A DNA stretch of 64,000 nt from Pelodera strongyloides (GCA_036852015.1 JAANDG010000234.1:1-64000), one strand, 5' to 3'. Positions 24,601 to 35,742 are shown, counted from the stretch's first letter. Made by a program: numbers and translations. Notes: generated by a model from the letters alone, not told the origin.

Positions 24601-26070
24601 ATGAGAACTATTGCGTTTTCAATGTGCTAGACCGCATTTTCTGAAACTAAAAAATCCTTCAATTTCTTATGTTTCACTAAACCTTTATACATCCCTCACT
24701 AGAACACGGTACTATTAACAACACGATCAAAAAAACAAATCCATCCATACTCCATCTCCATACCTCGTTTGCCCGGTGTCCCTGGCAGACTATGCGCCAA
24801 AGTCGAAGCGATACAATCACAGTACTGAATCTCATCATCCGTCGAGTAGTCACTGTAGCCTTCCTCGCCATAGTCAACACTTTGTGGCTCTTCCATCACC
24901 TAAACGTATACCATATTAATCTTATTATTGTAAATGATAATTCAATTAATAATGAATAATATTCACGATTATGCAGTTCCGCACGAACAAGGGCGGCATC
25001 CTTGCACACTCTACCGAACAACGATCGAATTTACAATTAGAAATTTCAATAATATCTACGATTCTAAATGTATAAATCAATACGCTGACACTATACTTAC
25101 ATCTTACATTGCATTTAAAACAGTACCACTAACTGATGTGAACTTGTGAACTATGTAATCATCAACCATATTCGACTAAAATATCAATCTCTTGGAAGCA
25201 TAGCAGACAAAACAAAACAGCAGATACAAAAGCGATAAAGCAAGTTGGATTGATGTAAAACAAATATGGCAATTTAATCGAACATCGAACGAAGTACACA
25301 GATAACAGCCACACAGTGTCACAAAGGATACGTATGCTTTTGCATTTAAAGCGTAATACCGACCGGTTTTTGAAACGCATCTTATGTACTTGCATTCTTA
25401 CGCATTAATGCGAAGTGGGGCCTAGTTTTTATGCAAATTTGTGCTCATTTGCATATGCTGCATAAGAAAGCAGGCGTACGCAATGCGTTTCAAAAACCGG
25501 CCGGTATTTCGCTTTAATATCATACAAATGACAGGGGCTTGCAAGTATGCTGAACATTTACCGTATCTTGGAACTACACGAGCATTTTTTTTCATATTAT
25601 ATATACAGGTTTCGTGCAGAAATACGGTAGTATTGACAGAATCACACCGATTCGGGATACTTGCAAACCCCCGACATAATCAGGGTTACAACAATAACTG
25701 AATAACTCACACTCAGTTTCGGGTTTCTACCCCCTTCAGTTGCCCCATATTTCAATTCTCGTGTAATAAACGAGGAATGCTGGATAGAAAAAGGAAACGA
25801 GTCAACAATACTAACATATTAATTACTAATTTTATTTGGGTTTTCCGTCATTAATAACGCACAGACAAGTACGAAGTACTGGACATCTTTACTGTGTGAG
25901 ATACGGTTAACTATTTGACATATCATTGACCAATGATAAGATAAAAACTGCAGTACAAAAAAAAGAAACCCCAAAAAGAATAAAAGAAAGAATAATACCT
26001 CAGTAATTTCCACCGTCTTGCCATTTTCTTGAACTTCTCCGGCATCCCTCGACAGGGAGCTCTCCCGCAT
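3248..26070 (-). CDS. pld-1: Phospholipase D1 (PX-PH-HKD type)
   Basis: Predicted to hydrolyse phosphatidylcholine to phosphatidic acid and choline at membranes. Exons in transcript order: 26070-25999, 24899-24764, 24384-24316, 24139-24064, 23727-23599, 22608-22491, 22032-21882, 21401-21262, 21052-20987, 20796-20645, 20413-20323, 20068-20004, 19822-19738, 19419-19355, 18820-18724, 18490-18311, 17843-17763, 17376-17245, 15825-15762 (tentative), 13276-13167, 12786-12613, 12021-11911, 11613-11542, 11125-11026, 10388-10255, 9744-9649, 9315-9223, 8770-8664, 6908-6818, 6459-6319, 6038-5946, 5553-5428, 5055-5002, 4379-4293, 3793-3687, 3365-3248. All other phases agree, giving about 1260 aa. PX is at about residues 95-215 ([20 protein letters not shown]) and PH at about 330-450 ([10 protein letters not shown]). 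HKD1 is HHEKLIVID (about residue 583) and HKD2 is [17 protein letters not shown] (about 1074). Both are intact, as are [21 protein letters not shown] and [10 protein letters not shown]. The C-terminus ends SAVFT. The ATG follows TTTCAG directly, so trans-splicing is likely. Confidence 0.95.
3638..3668. repeat. (TA)n microsatellite
   Basis: About 15 uninterrupted AT dinucleotides in a pld-1 intron, just downstream (in transcript order) of exon 3793-3687. Confidence 0.9.
3816..4002. mobile_element. Family-A MITE copy
   Basis: Starts TTAAAGCGAAATACCGGCCG and ends GGTATTCCGCCTTAA, with imperfect inverted arms. It sits in the pld-1 intron between exons 4379-4293 and 3793-3687. Confidence 0.85.
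4539..4749. repeat. Inverted repeat with about 79-bp arms
   Basis: The left arm (4539-4617, beginning AGTATTGATCTTTC) is matched almost base for base by the reverse complement at 4671-4749. About 53 bp of AT-rich loop separate them. It lies in a pld-1 intron, has no ORF, and could form a long hairpin in the antisense (plus-strand) or sense RNA. Confidence 0.8.
5203..5335. mobile_element. MITE family D copy
   Basis: Bounded by AGGCCATATTCACCACT and its inverted counterpart GTGGTGAATATGGTCT. The interior contains TTCCCC and CCCAGGGAATA stretches. Related copies are at 12421-12556, 21726-21840, 32741-32881 and 35671-35742. Confidence 0.75.
10499..10558. repeat. Two-copy tandem repeat of about 31 bp
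   Basis: The phrase GAAACCACAAAAG followed by CTCAAAAGATA occurs twice in direct succession in the pld-1 intron between exons 11125-11026 and 10388-10255. Confidence 0.7.
12421..12556. mobile_element. MITE family D, diverged copy
   Basis: Begins AGAGGCCGTATTCACCA and ends TGGTGAATACGGCCTCAG. The interior is GC-richer than the other copies. It lies in a pld-1 intron between exons 12786-12613 and 12021-11911. Confidence 0.65.
13376..15660 (-). mobile_element. Decayed LINE (non-LTR retrotransposon) fragment
   Basis: Reading the minus strand in shifting frames recovers the order expected of a LINE second ORF. An AP endonuclease start ([12 protein letters not shown], then [10 protein letters not shown]) is at about 15360-15200. 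A reverse transcriptase piece ([18 protein letters not shown]) is at about 14790-14730. A later RT/thumb piece ([16 protein letters not shown]) is near 14170. A terminal Cys/His motif (CPDCG...HDVHHLFTC) is at about 13500-13440. At about 2.3 kb it is too short for a full ORF2, so parts are deleted, and frameshifts break every domain. It is probably from the Jockey/CR1-like group, but the clade is uncertain. It sits inside the pld-1 loop region, between exon 13276-13167 and tentative exon 15825-15762. Confidence 0.8.
16148..16269 (-). other. Possible alternative exon in the pld-1 loop region
   Basis: An open segment on the minus strand bordered by tttattcag and gtgagatt encodes [18 protein letters not shown] followed by an acidic stretch. 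Joined to exon 17376-17245 it keeps frame. Its 122-bp length then leaves two bases (TG) that create TGA if the next exon is 15825-15762 and a frameshift if it is 13276-13167. It may be an alternative exon with a partner I did not find, or a false exon. PLD1 proteins vary in this loop after HKD1. Confidence 0.35.
17070..17208. mobile_element. Family-A MITE copy (diverged)
   Basis: Contains TATAACGACCG then TTTTTTGAAACGTATG on the left and TCGTTTCAAAAACCGG with CACCGCTTTAA on the right. It lies in a pld-1 intron just before the exon carrying [10 protein letters not shown] in plus-strand order. Confidence 0.7.
18883..19150 (+). mobile_element. tRNA-derived SINE
   Basis: An RNA polymerase III type promoter can be read at the head: an A-box-like GAGTGGCAACTGCC followed about 35 bp later by a perfect B box, GGTTCGATTCC. 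A GC-rich body of about 200 bp and a T-rich tail (TTTATTTTATTTTTTTTT) follow. The length, tRNA-like head and tail fit a SINE inserted in the pld-1 intron between exons 19419-19355 and 18820-18724, antisense to the gene. No complete cloverleaf is present, so it is not a functional tRNA gene. Confidence 0.6.
21726..21840. mobile_element. MITE family D copy
   Basis: GAGGCCATATTCACCACTCG on the left and the matching inverted AGTGGTGAATATGGCCTC on the right, about 115 bp apart. This is the cleanest copy of the family. It is in the pld-1 intron between exons 22032-21882 and 21401-21262. Confidence 0.85.
23393..23572. mobile_element. Family-A MITE copy (diverged)
   Basis: The left end carries CCGGTTTTCGAAACGTGTTGG and the right end ATGTTATACCACTTTAA. 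It lies immediately next to pld-1 exon 23727-23599, in the following intron. Confidence 0.65.
23770..24030. repeat. Diverged tandem duplication of about 160 bp
   Basis: Two adjacent segments share AAAAACGGTTATT, TAATAACGTCGCTCATA and the spacing between them (about 23773-23890 and 23918-24030). It lies in the pld-1 intron between exons 24139-24064 and 23727-23599. Confidence 0.55.
25346..25517. mobile_element. Family-A MITE copy
   Basis: Outer TTAA on both sides, TTAAAGCGTAATACCGACCG at left and CCGGTATTTCGCTTTAA at right. It is in the first pld-1 intron. Confidence 0.9.
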
Positions 26071-27597
26071 CTGAAACTAAACAGCCGGTTAGGTTAGTTT
26101 TACTAAATATACCAAATTTATATTTATAATAAAACTTCAAGATGAAAAACTGTATTCAAAAAGGGACAGTGTACAAGAAAAAGAGAACTAAACATTCTCG
26201 ATTTTCGGAGACAGGAACGCCTACCTACTCTACAAATATACTATCCTACTACCTACTTACTAAGGAACGCTTGCCTACTAACAATTCAAATTCATAATGC
26301 ATAAGAGTATAAGTAAAAAGATAAAAAGATGTGCGAAATTCTTCTAGGTCTATTTCTCAAAAATCGGTCAAAAAATCACAAACACAAGCAATAAGCACGG
26401 ATGGGTAACAAATTGCCAAAAATTTGAAAAACTTTTTTTTTCAGCTTCTTCAGCTGTGCGAGAAAGAAAGGAAGAACAAACCAAGAGGGTAACAAAAAAA
26501 CTGAAGAGACAAGAAAACTATGAGATATAGCCATATAGCACCGACACTAAAGATTGTCTTGTCTCTCTGTCGCACAAGAAAACACTGAAAACAGCAGGAA
26601 GGGAATAAATCTATGAGCTGTTCATGTATTTCCCTAGAGACAGACGAAGGAGAATGAAAAGACTGTGTAGCCGATGAGAGTCCTGACTGTTGGACAGAAC
26701 AAAGGATAGGCATCAATTGAGAGGTTTCTACACATCAAATGCGCCACATGAAAAAGAGCAACAGAGGCACGGAAATGGAAAAACCACAAGGACAACCAAG
26801 TGGTTAGTGTGATATAATAGTTGGTGACTGCCAATTCTAAGCTAACGAGTGATTTGTGAAGGAACAAAATATTTCTAGCTTATTTGCCATTGCCAGTCCC
26901 ATGCAATATTGATTATTAATTATGATATATTATCAAAGAATAGAGCAGAGTCTATCAGTCATACAAAAAGTTAAACATTGAGCAAACTGAGCTGAGTGAC
27001 GAAGGTTCATGACACAAAATCATGCTAAAATAGTGAAAATGCCACAAAGTTTCGTTTTCTGAAAAACAGTCAGCGCCTCAGCGCATAACACATTACCCTC
27101 TAATTAACAAATCGACCACCACCACCACACACGCCCAGGTCACGCTCCCACGGCAATCTATTAAAAAAAAATGCTTTTTAAGCAAAAATGAAGCAATTAT
27201 TCTTTGTGTTAAACATGTAAATGACTCGCATAATCAACTACCTAATTATACATCAAAATTGCAATGTTAAAGTGTGTTATTAAATATTAAACAATAAATA
27301 CTCATAGTGGAGAACAACAACAAGCAAGAATAAGAAATAAAAGGAAGAAAAAAGTCTAGCCCATGCCGCGCTTATCTCTAACAAAGCGTGGTTATTATTA
27401 TTCATGAAGGGTCAAAGTATTTTCGGCGTGCGCCATAAAAAGATAAAAAAAAAGATAGTGAGAGGTCAGAGCCAACCAAATGAATCAAACTATTCGACAC
27501 AAACGAGTACTTCAATAGCAATTTGATATTACCAAAATACACATGCGATCATAATAACATTGCTCTATAGGTGCGTATTGCTTACATCGCTTACTCG

Positions 27598-27890
27598 TTA
27601 AAGGGTCAGGCCCATTTCAAATTACCCTTATTTTTTATGATTCCATCGGATTCTCCGTTTCAAATATAGTAGGCTGAATTTTTTTCCAATTTTCAGTCGC
27701 AAAATTCACGCAGTATTCAGCAATTTACCATGGCCAGCCATACCCAACTATTTATCGCAGTTGTCACGCCCCTCTGCGCTAATTGGGCAATATGCTCTAT
27801 TGGGCGTGGCAATTGCGAAAAAAATTCAGCCTACTATATTTGAAACGGAGAATCCGATGGAGTAATCAAAAATAGGGGTTAAAATTGGTA
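27598..27890. mobile_element. TTAA-edged MITE, family C (right end diverged)
   Basis: Begins TTAAAGGGTCAGGCCCATTT. An inner pair CTCCGTTTCAAATATAGTAG / CTACTATATTTGAAACGGAG forms inverted arms around a centre with CACGCAGTATTCAGCAATT. The right outer end has decayed to AGGGGTTAAA. The closest relative is 44365-44780. Confidence 0.75.
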
Positions 27891-28106
27891 GGCTATAAGC
27901 TACAAAATGACGAAATGTATACAAATAATAGACTGCAACTGCACCACAGTACACAGTACCGGCAACTCAACAAAACCACAAACTTGACATGAATGACTTG
28001 AATAAACCTGAACCTGCGAAGGGGAAGGGGGAGACAAAAGTAAATATGCGGAGGCGCCCGTGCCAATAGGACAGAGATCAACAGCAACCCGAGGGAAATG
28101 AATGGA

Positions 28107-28111
<5 letters not shown>

Positions 28112-28158
<47 letters not shown>
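28112..28158. repeat. (GA)n microsatellite
   Basis: More than 20 uninterrupted GA units. The long low-complexity minus-strand ORF across it is an artefact of the repeat. Confidence 0.95.
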
Positions 28159-28162
<4 letters not shown>

Positions 28163-28775
28163 AAGGGACACCCTCTTACTTTCCCAAATGTGCACAGGAA
28201 ATGGAAACAAACAACAGAACGCATGGATTTGATGCTGCACCACACAACTATAATAGGTGGGTCTTCGCGTAGCCAAGGTGCAAGGACCAACATTATCTAC
28301 TCAATTATTATTGTTCCCAACCAACAAAAACTTCCCTTCACTACAACTATACTAATATACTCCATAACAATATAGCCCGATACGATCTCTGGATACTCAT
28401 CAAAAATGTACCAAGTACTACTAAATAATATAAACACCTAGAGAGACAAAGAGAACACTGAATGGAAGTCTAAGGACTAAGGACGAAAGGGCTAAGGATG
28501 TTGAATAACAGAAGACCTTAAGAAATGGAAGAAAGAGCAACTACACACCTACATTGAGTCATAGTTCACGTTGACAGCACTGCAAACAAGCATTCGGTCT
28601 TACTCACAACTCAAACAAATATGCGGAATAAAAAGGACGAGGCGGCGACGCAAAGGGCACAAAAAAGCACATGTGAAAAGTTATAACCCAAAGATCTCCA
28701 ATTCATGGTCATTGTCTACGGTGTACGGTTACGGTAACAGTTACGAAATTCAAGCTCGAGTTTTCTGATTTCTAG

Positions 28776-28930
28776 TTAAAGCGAAATACCGGCCGGTTTT
28801 TGAAACGCATCGTGGATCGTGGTCAACTGCATTCTTATGTATTTATTTTTTTTATGCTAAATTGCATATGACGCATAAGAATGTTGGTGTACTCGATGCC
28901 TTTCAAAAACCGGCCGGTATTTCGCTTTAA
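28776..28930. mobile_element. Family-A MITE copy
   Basis: TTAAAGCGAAATACCGGCCG at left, GGCCGGTATTTCGCTTTAA at right, about 155 bp overall. It is intergenic upstream of pld-1. Confidence 0.92.
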
Positions 28931-29884
28931 AAGGAACTACCGTATTTTGCCAGCCAGCCAGTACTCAGTGGAAAAGCCACAAAATAAAGAAAATCCAAAT
29001 ATCACTCTTCCCGTTCCACAGTCTTTTCCTCATGTAGGATGTTCGGTCTACGGTTCAGAGAGAATAAAAACAGACAAAACAAAAATACTGTGGATTCAGG
29101 AAATAACCCAACACAGGATAACAAACTACTTTGAAGAAAAACCTTACTTGTTAGGCCGAAGGTCACACCAATTGAGAAAACTCCAAAAGCCCTGCCTCCT
29201 TGCGCGCCTGCGCCTAAAATAAATAAAATATAAAAACTACTTTTCGATTAAATATTGAAAACACATAACGGAAACGAAGCTGAAACCTACAACACAAAAG
29301 AATCAATTCCGATAGAACCGCCAGCATTTAAAAAATCCAATTTCAATTTGTCAAATAAATCTGAGCGCAACGCAACTCGTCTCGGGAAGGAAAGGTAATC
29401 AATAGCAGCTCACAAATTTATTGGGTTTCAATGTACAAATTTTGATTCAGCATCTCAAATTCAAATTGTTACAGGCGAAAAACACACGTTAGGCAATACA
29501 ATACATATGTGACAAACAACTATTCAATTCAAACAAAAACAACAGCTGAGGAATAAATTACAGCAACAACCTTCTTCTTCTTGACGAAGCTTGCACTCGA
29601 ATTAGAACGAAGTTAAACTAATAGAAATTCTTGAGCGAGACAGACGGAAATACGGAAATCTCTGATGTTTAGTGAGGAACAATGAACAATATGAAAAGTA
29701 GGACGGACTACACGTAGACCAGGGATTTTTGACAAATGTCAATCGATTACATTTAATCAAGCTTATTGCAAGCATGTGTTGATTGTCGATGATTACTTTT
29801 GTGTGGAAAGAAACTATTTCAAACACGACGTCTTAAAACAGATATCGTCTCACAGCTTAGATTAGAAACACAAATATGCATAAT

Positions 29885-30610
29885 TCATTGATTGCTATGT
29901 ATAATTTTTAATACTTCGGAAAACGGTTTACGTTCAGGAACAAATTCGTGCAACCATGAAAGCTCGTCATTTTCCCTGATAAATGCAGACAATGTATCAT
30001 ATGTGATTTCGCCGCCGGGTGAGTGAGCCAAGGCCTAGAAGGAATAAAATAAAACGATCAAACAAAAATACAGCACATCAAACTAAGAACTGAAATTCTG
30101 AGGATCGCGCATTACAATAAAAAATCAATAATTATGTGAACTGTTCATAAACCCCCATATCAGACGTGATCCGCAAATATGGATAAGACTAATACATCGC
30201 TGAAACTCGAAAACTCAGTAGGGTTTCACTTTCACATTGGATCTAAGCGAAATGCCGCCGCCGACTGCAGACAGTAAATCTGGAATCGTGGAATCGTCAA
30301 AAAAGCACAATTAAAAGCTACCTGTTTTAAGAGGTCGTCAGCAAAGCATTCGACAGCCATTGACAGGGCAGCAGCTCCATCGGGAGATAGAGGAAGAACA
30401 TCAGGCACAGTGTCATATATCATACGCACCCGAGGCACGGGTACAATAAGATTCAAGTCGTCGGCAGATTCACCCGTCTAAATACAGAGTTACATAGTAT
30501 GCTAAGCAACACGTCAACTGGCAGACAACCTCCAATGTGTATAATGACAGCCAATAATAATAATAAAACAGACACAAACTTACAAGAGATATTTGGCTTG
30601 GGTCAATCAT
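29885..30610 (-). CDS. Histone-fold protein, CHRAC1/POLE4-like
   Basis: Three minus-strand exons in phase: 30610-30584 (MIDPSQISL), 30477-30322 and 30034-29885 (stop TGA). Total 110 aa. The middle exon reads VPVPRVRMIYDTVPDVLPLS then AAALSMAVECFADDLLKQ. That is the alpha1-loop-alpha2 pattern of the CBF/NF-YC-like histone fold, as in CHRAC1 and POLE4 (LP..RVR.IM...PDV). The last exon has ITYDTLSAFIREND, matching the final alpha-helix block (ltY.dla.....de...FL). Such proteins pair with a second histone-fold subunit in chromatin-remodelling (CHRAC) or DNA polymerase epsilon complexes in the nucleus. An acceptor (tttccag) 11 bases before the ATG suggests a 5' UTR or trans-splice junction. A minus-strand AATAAA lies near 29417-29422. 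Which subunit it is cannot be settled here. Confidence 0.82.
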
Positions 30611-31530
30611 TCTGGCAGTAACTGGAAAGAAACGAGTTACATGAGGCTTCGATTTGTTGTGAACAACGGAAAGTAAGTACAAAGAGAGTCATAATCGGTA
30701 ATAAATAAGATCGAAATGCAACAACTAAAAAGGAAACACGATTGTAGAACATGCGATGCGCGCGATGCGCCCGCGAGGAGCATCCAAAAATGCGAATTTG
30801 CGGCAAAGTACGCACTCCGTGTCTGACGCACTTTTTTAACGTCTACTTATCTAACTTAGTGTACGATAGCCATGTTTTTGTAATGCATAAGTTTTTAAAT
30901 CGTCTATTATTCAAATTGTGCCAATTAGCGTAAATATATTTGGTTTCTTTCCAGGATCTATGATTAGTATTATTAGTCGACAATGCACATATCAACAGAA
31001 AGGATGTTTTATGAGAACAATCATTGAAACACATCTTTTACTAACAACTCTCCCTCGAGTTTAGTTCCCGTTTCTGACCGTCTAATTATTCGATTTGCAT
31101 CGATGATCGTGACTTTATATCAAAGAATCGGAATCCAAGACGTTGTTCTACCATAATTAGCATACTAATTAATGATGAAATAGAGATGATTGAGGACAAT
31201 TTGTTAGTTCCTGAGCAGCCATCGTCTACGCGATCGACAATCACACTCTGCCGACACGACTTCTTATAGTTTGTGGTTAGTTTTTCCCCTTAGGTTACCT
31301 AAGTCTTCCTTCCCCTAGCTTACCTAAGTCCATCCAGTGTACGCAAACACTGGTCTGATAACTACTGCACTAGATGTACTAGCGTAATGTGGTGTCTGCA
31401 AGCCACTGAAAACTACACCATGAAAATCCGGCAGTGCCACCCTATCTCCATAAGACTCTTTGGTGTCGTGAAATTTTTTTCTGATTTTTTTCTGGGACTG
31501 AATCAGCATCCTAATTATATTCTGTTTCAG
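30611..31530. promoter_or_regulatory. Shared upstream region of divergent genes
   Basis: About 0.9 kb between the start of the minus-strand histone-fold gene and the plus-strand gene at 31533. No coding exon or repeat was recognised. The divergent arrangement suggests promoters for both genes lie here, which is inference from layout only. Confidence 0.4.
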
Positions 31531-31532
31531 TT

Positions 31533-34500
31533 ATGCAAATTATCATCCGACCATCGGACACCGGAGGCACAGTAAGACAGACGGCACGGATGGGTACTCT
31601 AGTCGACGAAGTAGTGGACGCTGAAGACGATGGATGGGACTTCTGGAGCAGGGTCTATGAAGACCCAACTCTCAGACAGGAACTATCGCTCAAGACTCAG
31701 GCACGTCTACCCGTAAATGTGTTTTGATTGATTTTCCGTAATAGCCCTTATCGTGCGTATGGGCTCAACAGGAACCGGGCAGCATGTTTGCGTACCTTAA
31801 ACTAAGCAAAATATACAAGGAATCCTCGAATGGAATGAAGGGTTGATCGAGAGCTCATAAGAATAGCAAAACTGTTTTGACGTGTCACGTGTCACTAGCA
31901 ACAGTTGGTTCTCGTTGTACCGTCATACACCTAAACTTTTCGTGTCAATTTACACGCTCAACATTCATTACAAAAGTCTCTGGTCACAAATTTATATATT
32001 TCCATTTTAGAAGGGTCCAACAGTGTCCGAGCTGTTGCGTTCTGACGAGTTGTGTCGTGGAGAGTTGATTTTTCTCAATGTGCCACGGATTGGAACTGGA
32101 CAGCAGGCCGTCATCAGATCGCTTCTGAATTCACAGATTGGGAGGAATCTCCCGCTTCTTGATATCACAATCACCAATCGGAGATGGTGAGTCTCCCATC
32201 CATAGGGGACAGACGGACAGACAGAGAGAGAGAGAGCGCGCGCGAGAGAGAGAAACAGAAAATCTAAAAAAGACGTTATCCAAAAACCATTCACTTTTTC
32301 TTGATACTTTCAGGAAGGTGCGTTTCTACCGCAACGACGACGCACAAGAAGTACAGCGCCGCTTTGATGGATTCCGATTCAAAAACAAGTACCTGGTTGT
32401 GCGATTCGCAAATCAGGCAGACACAATGGCACGTGCATTTATCAAATTGGAGCTCGTGGTTTATCCTTATATATATACATTTATCTTATATGTTAGAAGA
32501 CAATAAGTACGATGACTTGGTGATAGACGAACCTTCAGCGGCACTGTATCTAATATTGAAATTTAGATGGATTACCCCCACCTGATGGCCAAACTCCAGG
32601 ATCTTGGACTTGACATTGAGGCCCCACTCGAACCCACGCCCAAGATTGAGGAGGTTGGGACCCTTTCTAGTAGGAGTCTTAGGTGCCCCCATCGAAGGGA
32701 ATGAAACTGGAGTTGAGTAGCGCTCGAAAAGTGATCATCTGAGGCCATATTCAACACTCCGATTCCCTCGGGGAAATATTCCTTGGCTGGGGACATAAAA
32801 TATGAAGTTTTAAAGCGAAACACGCAGAGAAAAAAACCGGGGAATTCCCAACGGGGAATTGAGTGGTGAATATGACCTCAGGAGCCCTAGCTGGCCGACG
32901 TTGTCCTGGGTAAATTCGGCGAAATATTGGTACTTTTATGAGAACTTCAGGTTGCTCCGCTCGCACCAAAAATTGAACCAGAGGCCAAGATTCTCGATCC
33001 TTCGTGGACGCCGACAGAAAAGGGCGAACTGGAATCGTTCAAAAGGTGGGGGGATTGAGAGACTGGCATAGCGAGGGGTTCGAGATAGAACCAGACGAAG
33101 TGTGAGAGAGAGAAGAGAGAGAAGAGAGTGTGAGAGGACAATAATTACATAGAGATGGGCCCTAATTAAAACCTTTACCCATTACTAAAATTAAGCGAAT
33201 TAATCGTAATGTTGCGCGACGAGCCGGACGGTATGCTAGTGAATGCTGCCCTTGAACAACTCGGCAGAAAGAAGAGACGCAGTGTGGTGGCTGTGGCACT
33301 GGATAACTGGGTACTTTTATATTATTTTCATCGGAAATACGAAACACGAACTTTCCTCCTCATTCAAGGACGCAATTGCTCAAATTCACCTTCTTTTCTT
33401 TCATAAAGTTTCTTAGTTCTCTTATTTTCAAAAAAACATAGAAAAGAAAACTACAGGTTTACCTACGTACGCTAGCTGGCTAGCCAATTACAAACACGGA
33501 GTTACACTTCTGGACTAGAGTTTGCTTACCGCATTGCTGTCAGCAGTGTTCCAAGCTCTACATTTAGTCAAACAGGCTGACTGTGGTATGAAATAATAGT
33601 CTGAAAATTAACCTTTTCAGCCTTCTGGCGTCCTTCGTCTCTGTGCTCCACAAGTGCGACTGACTGGAAAATATGTTTCGCTAACGGAACAGGACAATTA
33701 CAGAACACTTCTTACCAGAACTGCGAATCAGGTATCTGCAGCTGTGAGCCAACTGTGCTCATTGGATCAGACACCACTGATGCATCCACTTTTACATTCA
33801 TACAAGAAACCGTAATGGGGCCCCAAAAGTACCCAGTTTCATTTTTGAAGTCTTTATTTTCTCCTTTTTAGGGTGCTTCCCGGGTTCCGAGTGGGTGCTT
33901 CCCGGGTTCCGAGTGATGATTGGGAGCCTATGCCTCCATCAAACGTGCTCACTGAATATCATATGGTCGACTATATGACAGCAATGCTGACCCGCTTTGG
34001 GCCTCAGCACATTAAAGGTGCTCATCTTATATAACTGGGCAATGTTTTTCGTGATACACGAACGAGTAAATTAGACTAGGTCACTTTTCACGTCAACTAA
34101 CTGTACAACCATTGAGAAATTCAGCTATGCTGAACTTGTCGCCTTCGCCAAAGTGCACTTTTGTACGAATTATAAGACGGGCGTCATTTGTTGTATATTA
34201 TCAACAGTATCACTTCAGTGGACGTTCCGCTCCGCCTCCTGGCCAGGTCCTTGCCCGGTCGCTGGCCGGCCAATGCCGTCGAACTGGCGGAGGTCCTTGT
34301 CTCGCTCTCGCCCTGCTTTATGCTTTTTGACGACGTCCTCTATCTGGCCACCAATGTTCGCCACAGAAGGATTTTGCTCGACCAACTGCTGCCCGTAAGA
34401 CGTACCACATAGGAACTATTTTTGGTGTAAAACACCAGTTTTTTTTTTTCACATTTTGGCATCCAAACGGTTATCTATATATCGTGAGTTACCATTAGTA

Positions 34501-34757
34501 AAATTACTGTAACTAATGTAATTTTAACTTATGTTCTAGACGAATTAGCTCTAGAGCGAGAGAGAGAGAGAGAGAGAGAAGGAGAGAGAGAGAGAGAGAA
34601 AGAGAAGAGAAGGAAGAAGTTTTTACCAACAATAAGCAATTAGAGCAATTAAAGATAATTATGTCATTTTCAAATTACCATATTTCAGCCGAAGCCTCGT
34701 TTCACCATGGCTCGTCTTCCATCCGTTGACACCGCTGAACATCCGTCTTCGTTCTAG
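31533..34757 (+). CDS. Unrecognised nuclear-type protein, about 458 aa
   Basis: Ten exons join in phase: 31533-31712, 32011-32186, 32314-32455, 32567-32653, 32951-33045, 33196-33310, 33621-33811, 33872-34017, 34219-34394 and 34689-34757 (stop TAG). The ATG follows TTTCAG by two bases. An acidic N-terminus (DEVVDAEDDGWDFWSRVYED) is followed by two segments that look like an RRM-type beta-alpha fold. One has GELIFLNVPRIGTGQQAVIR, then the later strand KNKYLVVRFANQADTMARAF. A short acidic/Pro linker (EAPLEPTPKIEE, PKIEPEAKILDPSW) and a basic patch GRKKRRS come next. The C-terminal part, from YHMVDYMTAMLTRFGPQHIK to LYLATNVRHRRILLDQLLP, looks compact and helical. I cannot assign a family, and the RRM comparison is weak. 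A 22-bp duplication at 33871-33914 affects one splice junction. AATAAA lies at about 35495. Confidence 0.75.
32741..32881. mobile_element. MITE family D copy
   Basis: CTGAGGCCATATTCAACACT on the left and GAGTGGTGAATATGACCTCA on the right, in an intron of the unrecognised gene (between exons 32567-32653 and 32951-33045). Confidence 0.8.
34556..34612. repeat. (GA)n-rich microsatellite
   Basis: GAGAGA tracts with a few interruptions, in the last intron of the unrecognised gene. Confidence 0.9.
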
Positions 34758-35670
34758 AGTGACGTCATCACGACAATTATATGATCAACGACAATTATTC
34801 GATATTGATTTTTGATTGTATCCTTAACAGCTCGATCGATATCGAGATCTGTTTATTGATTTCCTGATTTGAACGCGAATCGATATTTGTGTGTTTTCAT
34901 TAGTGAACTCGCCAAAGCAAGCTCTCTCTCTCGTTTCCCCCACACTCTCCTCCTAGTTATTATCTCTAGCCAACCGGATGGCTTTCTCTGTGTCTCCTCA
35001 ATCGTATTTTCTCTTAGATATTGATTGTTTTTATCGATTTTTTGGTTTTAAACAATGTGAAAACAAGGCTAGTTGACCAGAAAATCGATAATAAAACTGG
35101 CGGGTTATGACTTTTTCTTTTTTTGGGATAGACGGATAGAACCTCGTGCCATCATATATCCTTTTTGAGTAGCAGGGAATCTTGGGAAGTTTTATTCCCA
35201 GTGGGATTTCATTCCCAGGGAGAAAGTTCCCAGAAACCTCTGTTCCGCTACTATTACCTCGCTTAATCACCCCCATGCATCAATATTCAGCGTATGATCC
35301 TGATCCTGTTTTACAGAGTAATTGGGCCATTAGATTGAATGTCAATTATCTAAGAAAATTGAGACCCAGGCTCGTAATTACTCTGCTAGAACGCAATTTG
35401 CAATATACTCCTGTAGTTCTCGCTATAGATTTGTACCATTTGCTTCCCTTTTCCTTCTTCAGTTAAAAGGCAATGATACTGGACGTGGTTGTACAATAAA
35501 AGGTTCAAAATTTGTGGCTAGTTTTGGTAGAAGGGTCGATCCCATTTCAGGTAACCCCAATTTTTTATGACTCCATCTGATTCTCCGTCTCAAATATGGT
35601 AGGATGCAATTTCTTTCCAATTTGTGCCGCAACATCCACGCAGTAATCAGCGGCTTTCGGTGATGTATCC

Positions 35671-35742
35671 TGAGGCCATATTCACCACTTAATTAACAAT
35701 GGGGAATTCAAAAAAAATCGTAATGGTGAATATGACCTCTGA
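35671..35742. mobile_element. MITE family D, short copy
   Basis: GAGGCCATATTCACCACTTA at left and ATGGTGAATATGACCTC at right only about 70 bp apart, so most of the interior is gone. Confidence 0.7.

Larger units (their letters stand above)
26071..29884. other. Interval upstream of pld-1, no coding exon identified
   Basis: This is the likely 5' flank of pld-1. It holds a partial family-C element (27598-27890), a GA microsatellite (28112-28158) and a family-A MITE (28776-28930). One minus-strand segment bordered by ttttag and gtgtga (about 29218-29174, reading AQARKEAGLLEFSQL) could be an upstream pld-1 exon. It has no upstream ATG that I could connect, so it is left out of the gene. Otherwise I see AT-rich noncoding sequence. 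Confidence 0.5.

Noticed and set aside
27893..28293. Minus-strand Ser/Leu-rich ORFs of 71 and 127 aa
   Set aside because: They are driven by the GA microsatellite, with no splice context or motif.
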